Part shown: one piece after another, positions 15,300 to 15,719 of the stretch | How the letters are laid out: each line of letters begins with the position of its first letter | How positions within the stretch are numbered: the first letter of the stretch is position 1 | Assembly: GCA_043748015.1 (NCBI GenBank) | Contig: JAYTOA010000174.1 | Span: forward strand, 1-15,719 | Direction: 5' to 3' | Length of the DNA stretch: 15,719 nucleotides | Source: JAIBBG01 sp043748015 | GTDB taxonomy: Bacteria > Bacteroidota > Bacteroidia > Flavobacteriales_D > Sanyastnellaceae | Program-made: the position numbers and the translations under genes | Notes under the pieces: generated by a model | The model's input: the letters and a program-made list of their open reading frames with translations, nothing else | The model's database searches: none | Told to the model about the DNA's origin: nothing

Positions 15300-15719
15300 T
15301 TACATCTTCACCATATCTTTTTTAATATAGCCTTCTTTGCCACCCAACAATTTGATCAAAATGAATTCACCATTTATTCCTAGGTTTTCAAACTCCGTAT
15401 CACCCGGAACTTTGGTTACTACGCTAAACTTGGGATCAGGGAAAGTATAAACTTCATAACGATCTGATTTTCCTCCACGTGTCTTCACTGAGTTTGCTGT
15501 CGCAGAATGACTATCAGCAGCCAATTCATTTACCGGTGGCACAATTCCAATGCTCGAAAGAACAGCAAGTTCTTCATGCTTTTTCTGCGCGAAATCAAGG
15601 TCTTTTCCATATTCTGATCTATCAATCTCAGCGGCTTGTTTATAAAATTCTAGGGCTTTTTCAAAGTTGCCATAAATGCAATAAATCGCACCGGCATTGC
15701 TAAGTGCCTCTGCACAGTA
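15300..15719 (-). CDS. TPR protein with C-terminal SH3-like domain (N-terminus beyond window)
   Basis: The minus-strand frame runs open from the right edge to TAA at 15302-15300 (139 codons). The first part is a tetratricopeptide helix pair (ALSNAGAIYCIYGNFEKALEFY, then KQAAEIDRSEYGKDLDFAQ), with the Ala/Gly/Tyr spacing typical of TPR. A linker of about 25 residues rich in Ser/Ala/Thr follows. The last 55 residues (YEVYTFPDPKFSVVTKVPGD, ILIKLLGGKEGYIKKDMVKM) resemble a bacterial SH3-like barrel, with the closing G-x-x-GYIKKD pattern. A GTG inside the frame at 15542 is not the start: TPR sequence continues upstream of it. Function is unknown; a scaffold or periplasmic envelope role would be usual for such a combination. 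The terminator at 15252-15279 ends its transcript. Confidence 0.75.
   Translation of the reverse strand, partial: YCAEALSNAGAIYCIYGNFEKALEFYKQAAEIDRSEYGKDLDFAQKKHEELAVLSSIGIVPPVNELAADSHSATANSVKTRGGKSDRYEVYTFPDPKFSVVTKVPGDTEFENLGINGEFILIKLLGGKEGYIKKDMVKM

Noticed and set aside
1..15719. CRISPR arrays, tRNA/rRNA genes, transposases, phage genes, toxin-antitoxin or defence modules
   Set aside because: No regularly spaced direct repeats, no cloverleaf or rRNA-like sequence, and no proteins of those families were seen on either strand.

Overview
The window looks like a chromosomal segment from a free-living member of the Bacteroidota (Flavobacteriia/Sphingobacteriia-like). Four things point there. 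One protein carries SprB repeats and a type IX secretion (T9SS) C-terminal sorting domain, and a decayed second one carries the same sorting domain. There is a PorT-like outer-membrane barrel. Promoters fit the Bacteroidota pattern TTTG / N19-21 / TAnnTTTG, with very short leaders and no clear Shine-Dalgarno sequences. Finally, an Nramp transporter is fused to a universal-stress domain. Composition is AT-leaning and coding style is even; I see no phage, IS element, CRISPR, rRNA or tRNA.

Layout, left to right. 1-182 (-): N-terminal end of corA, cut by the window edge. 323-1663 (+): a PhnB-like VOC protein followed closely by a SAM methyltransferase. 1772-2404 (+): PorT-like outer-membrane barrel. 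2553-4061 (+): secreted SprB-repeat protein with its own consensus promoter, followed by a hairpin. 4181-5542 (+): mpl, a murein-peptide recycling ligase, ending 4 bases from a convergent operon. 5547-8089 (-): mntR-mntH, a DtxR-family regulator overlapping by 4 bases with an Nramp-UspA fusion, and headed by a perfect palindromic operator candidate at 8142-8157. 8227-8718 (+): sixA with its own promoter. 8719-9827 (+): an AI-2E family transporter pseudogene of full length but broken by four stops and at least four frameshifts. 9983-11635 (+): pyrG (CTP synthase). 11661-11889: an inverted-repeat pair. 11918-13677 (-): an O-antigen-ligase-family membrane protein whose TTG start overlaps the stop of a DinB-family gene. 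13678-14144: non-coding, with a degenerate inverted repeat and a hairpin. 14145-14696 (+): the decayed C-terminus of a beta-propeller T9SS cargo protein. 14719-15174 (-): elaA. 15252-15279: a strong terminator. 15300-15719 (-): the C-terminal part of a TPR plus SH3-like protein, cut by the right edge.

The best-supported functional unit is the metal module: MntR, sensing Mn/Fe, probably represses its own operon through the 16-bp palindrome, and MntH-UspA imports divalent metal. The other genes are housekeeping or general cell-envelope genes with no evident shared pathway. I found no convincing new defence, secretion or biosynthetic system. The most informative unrecorded items are the two reconstructible pseudogenes, the MntR operator, the near-leaderless promoters and the inverted-repeat pairs.
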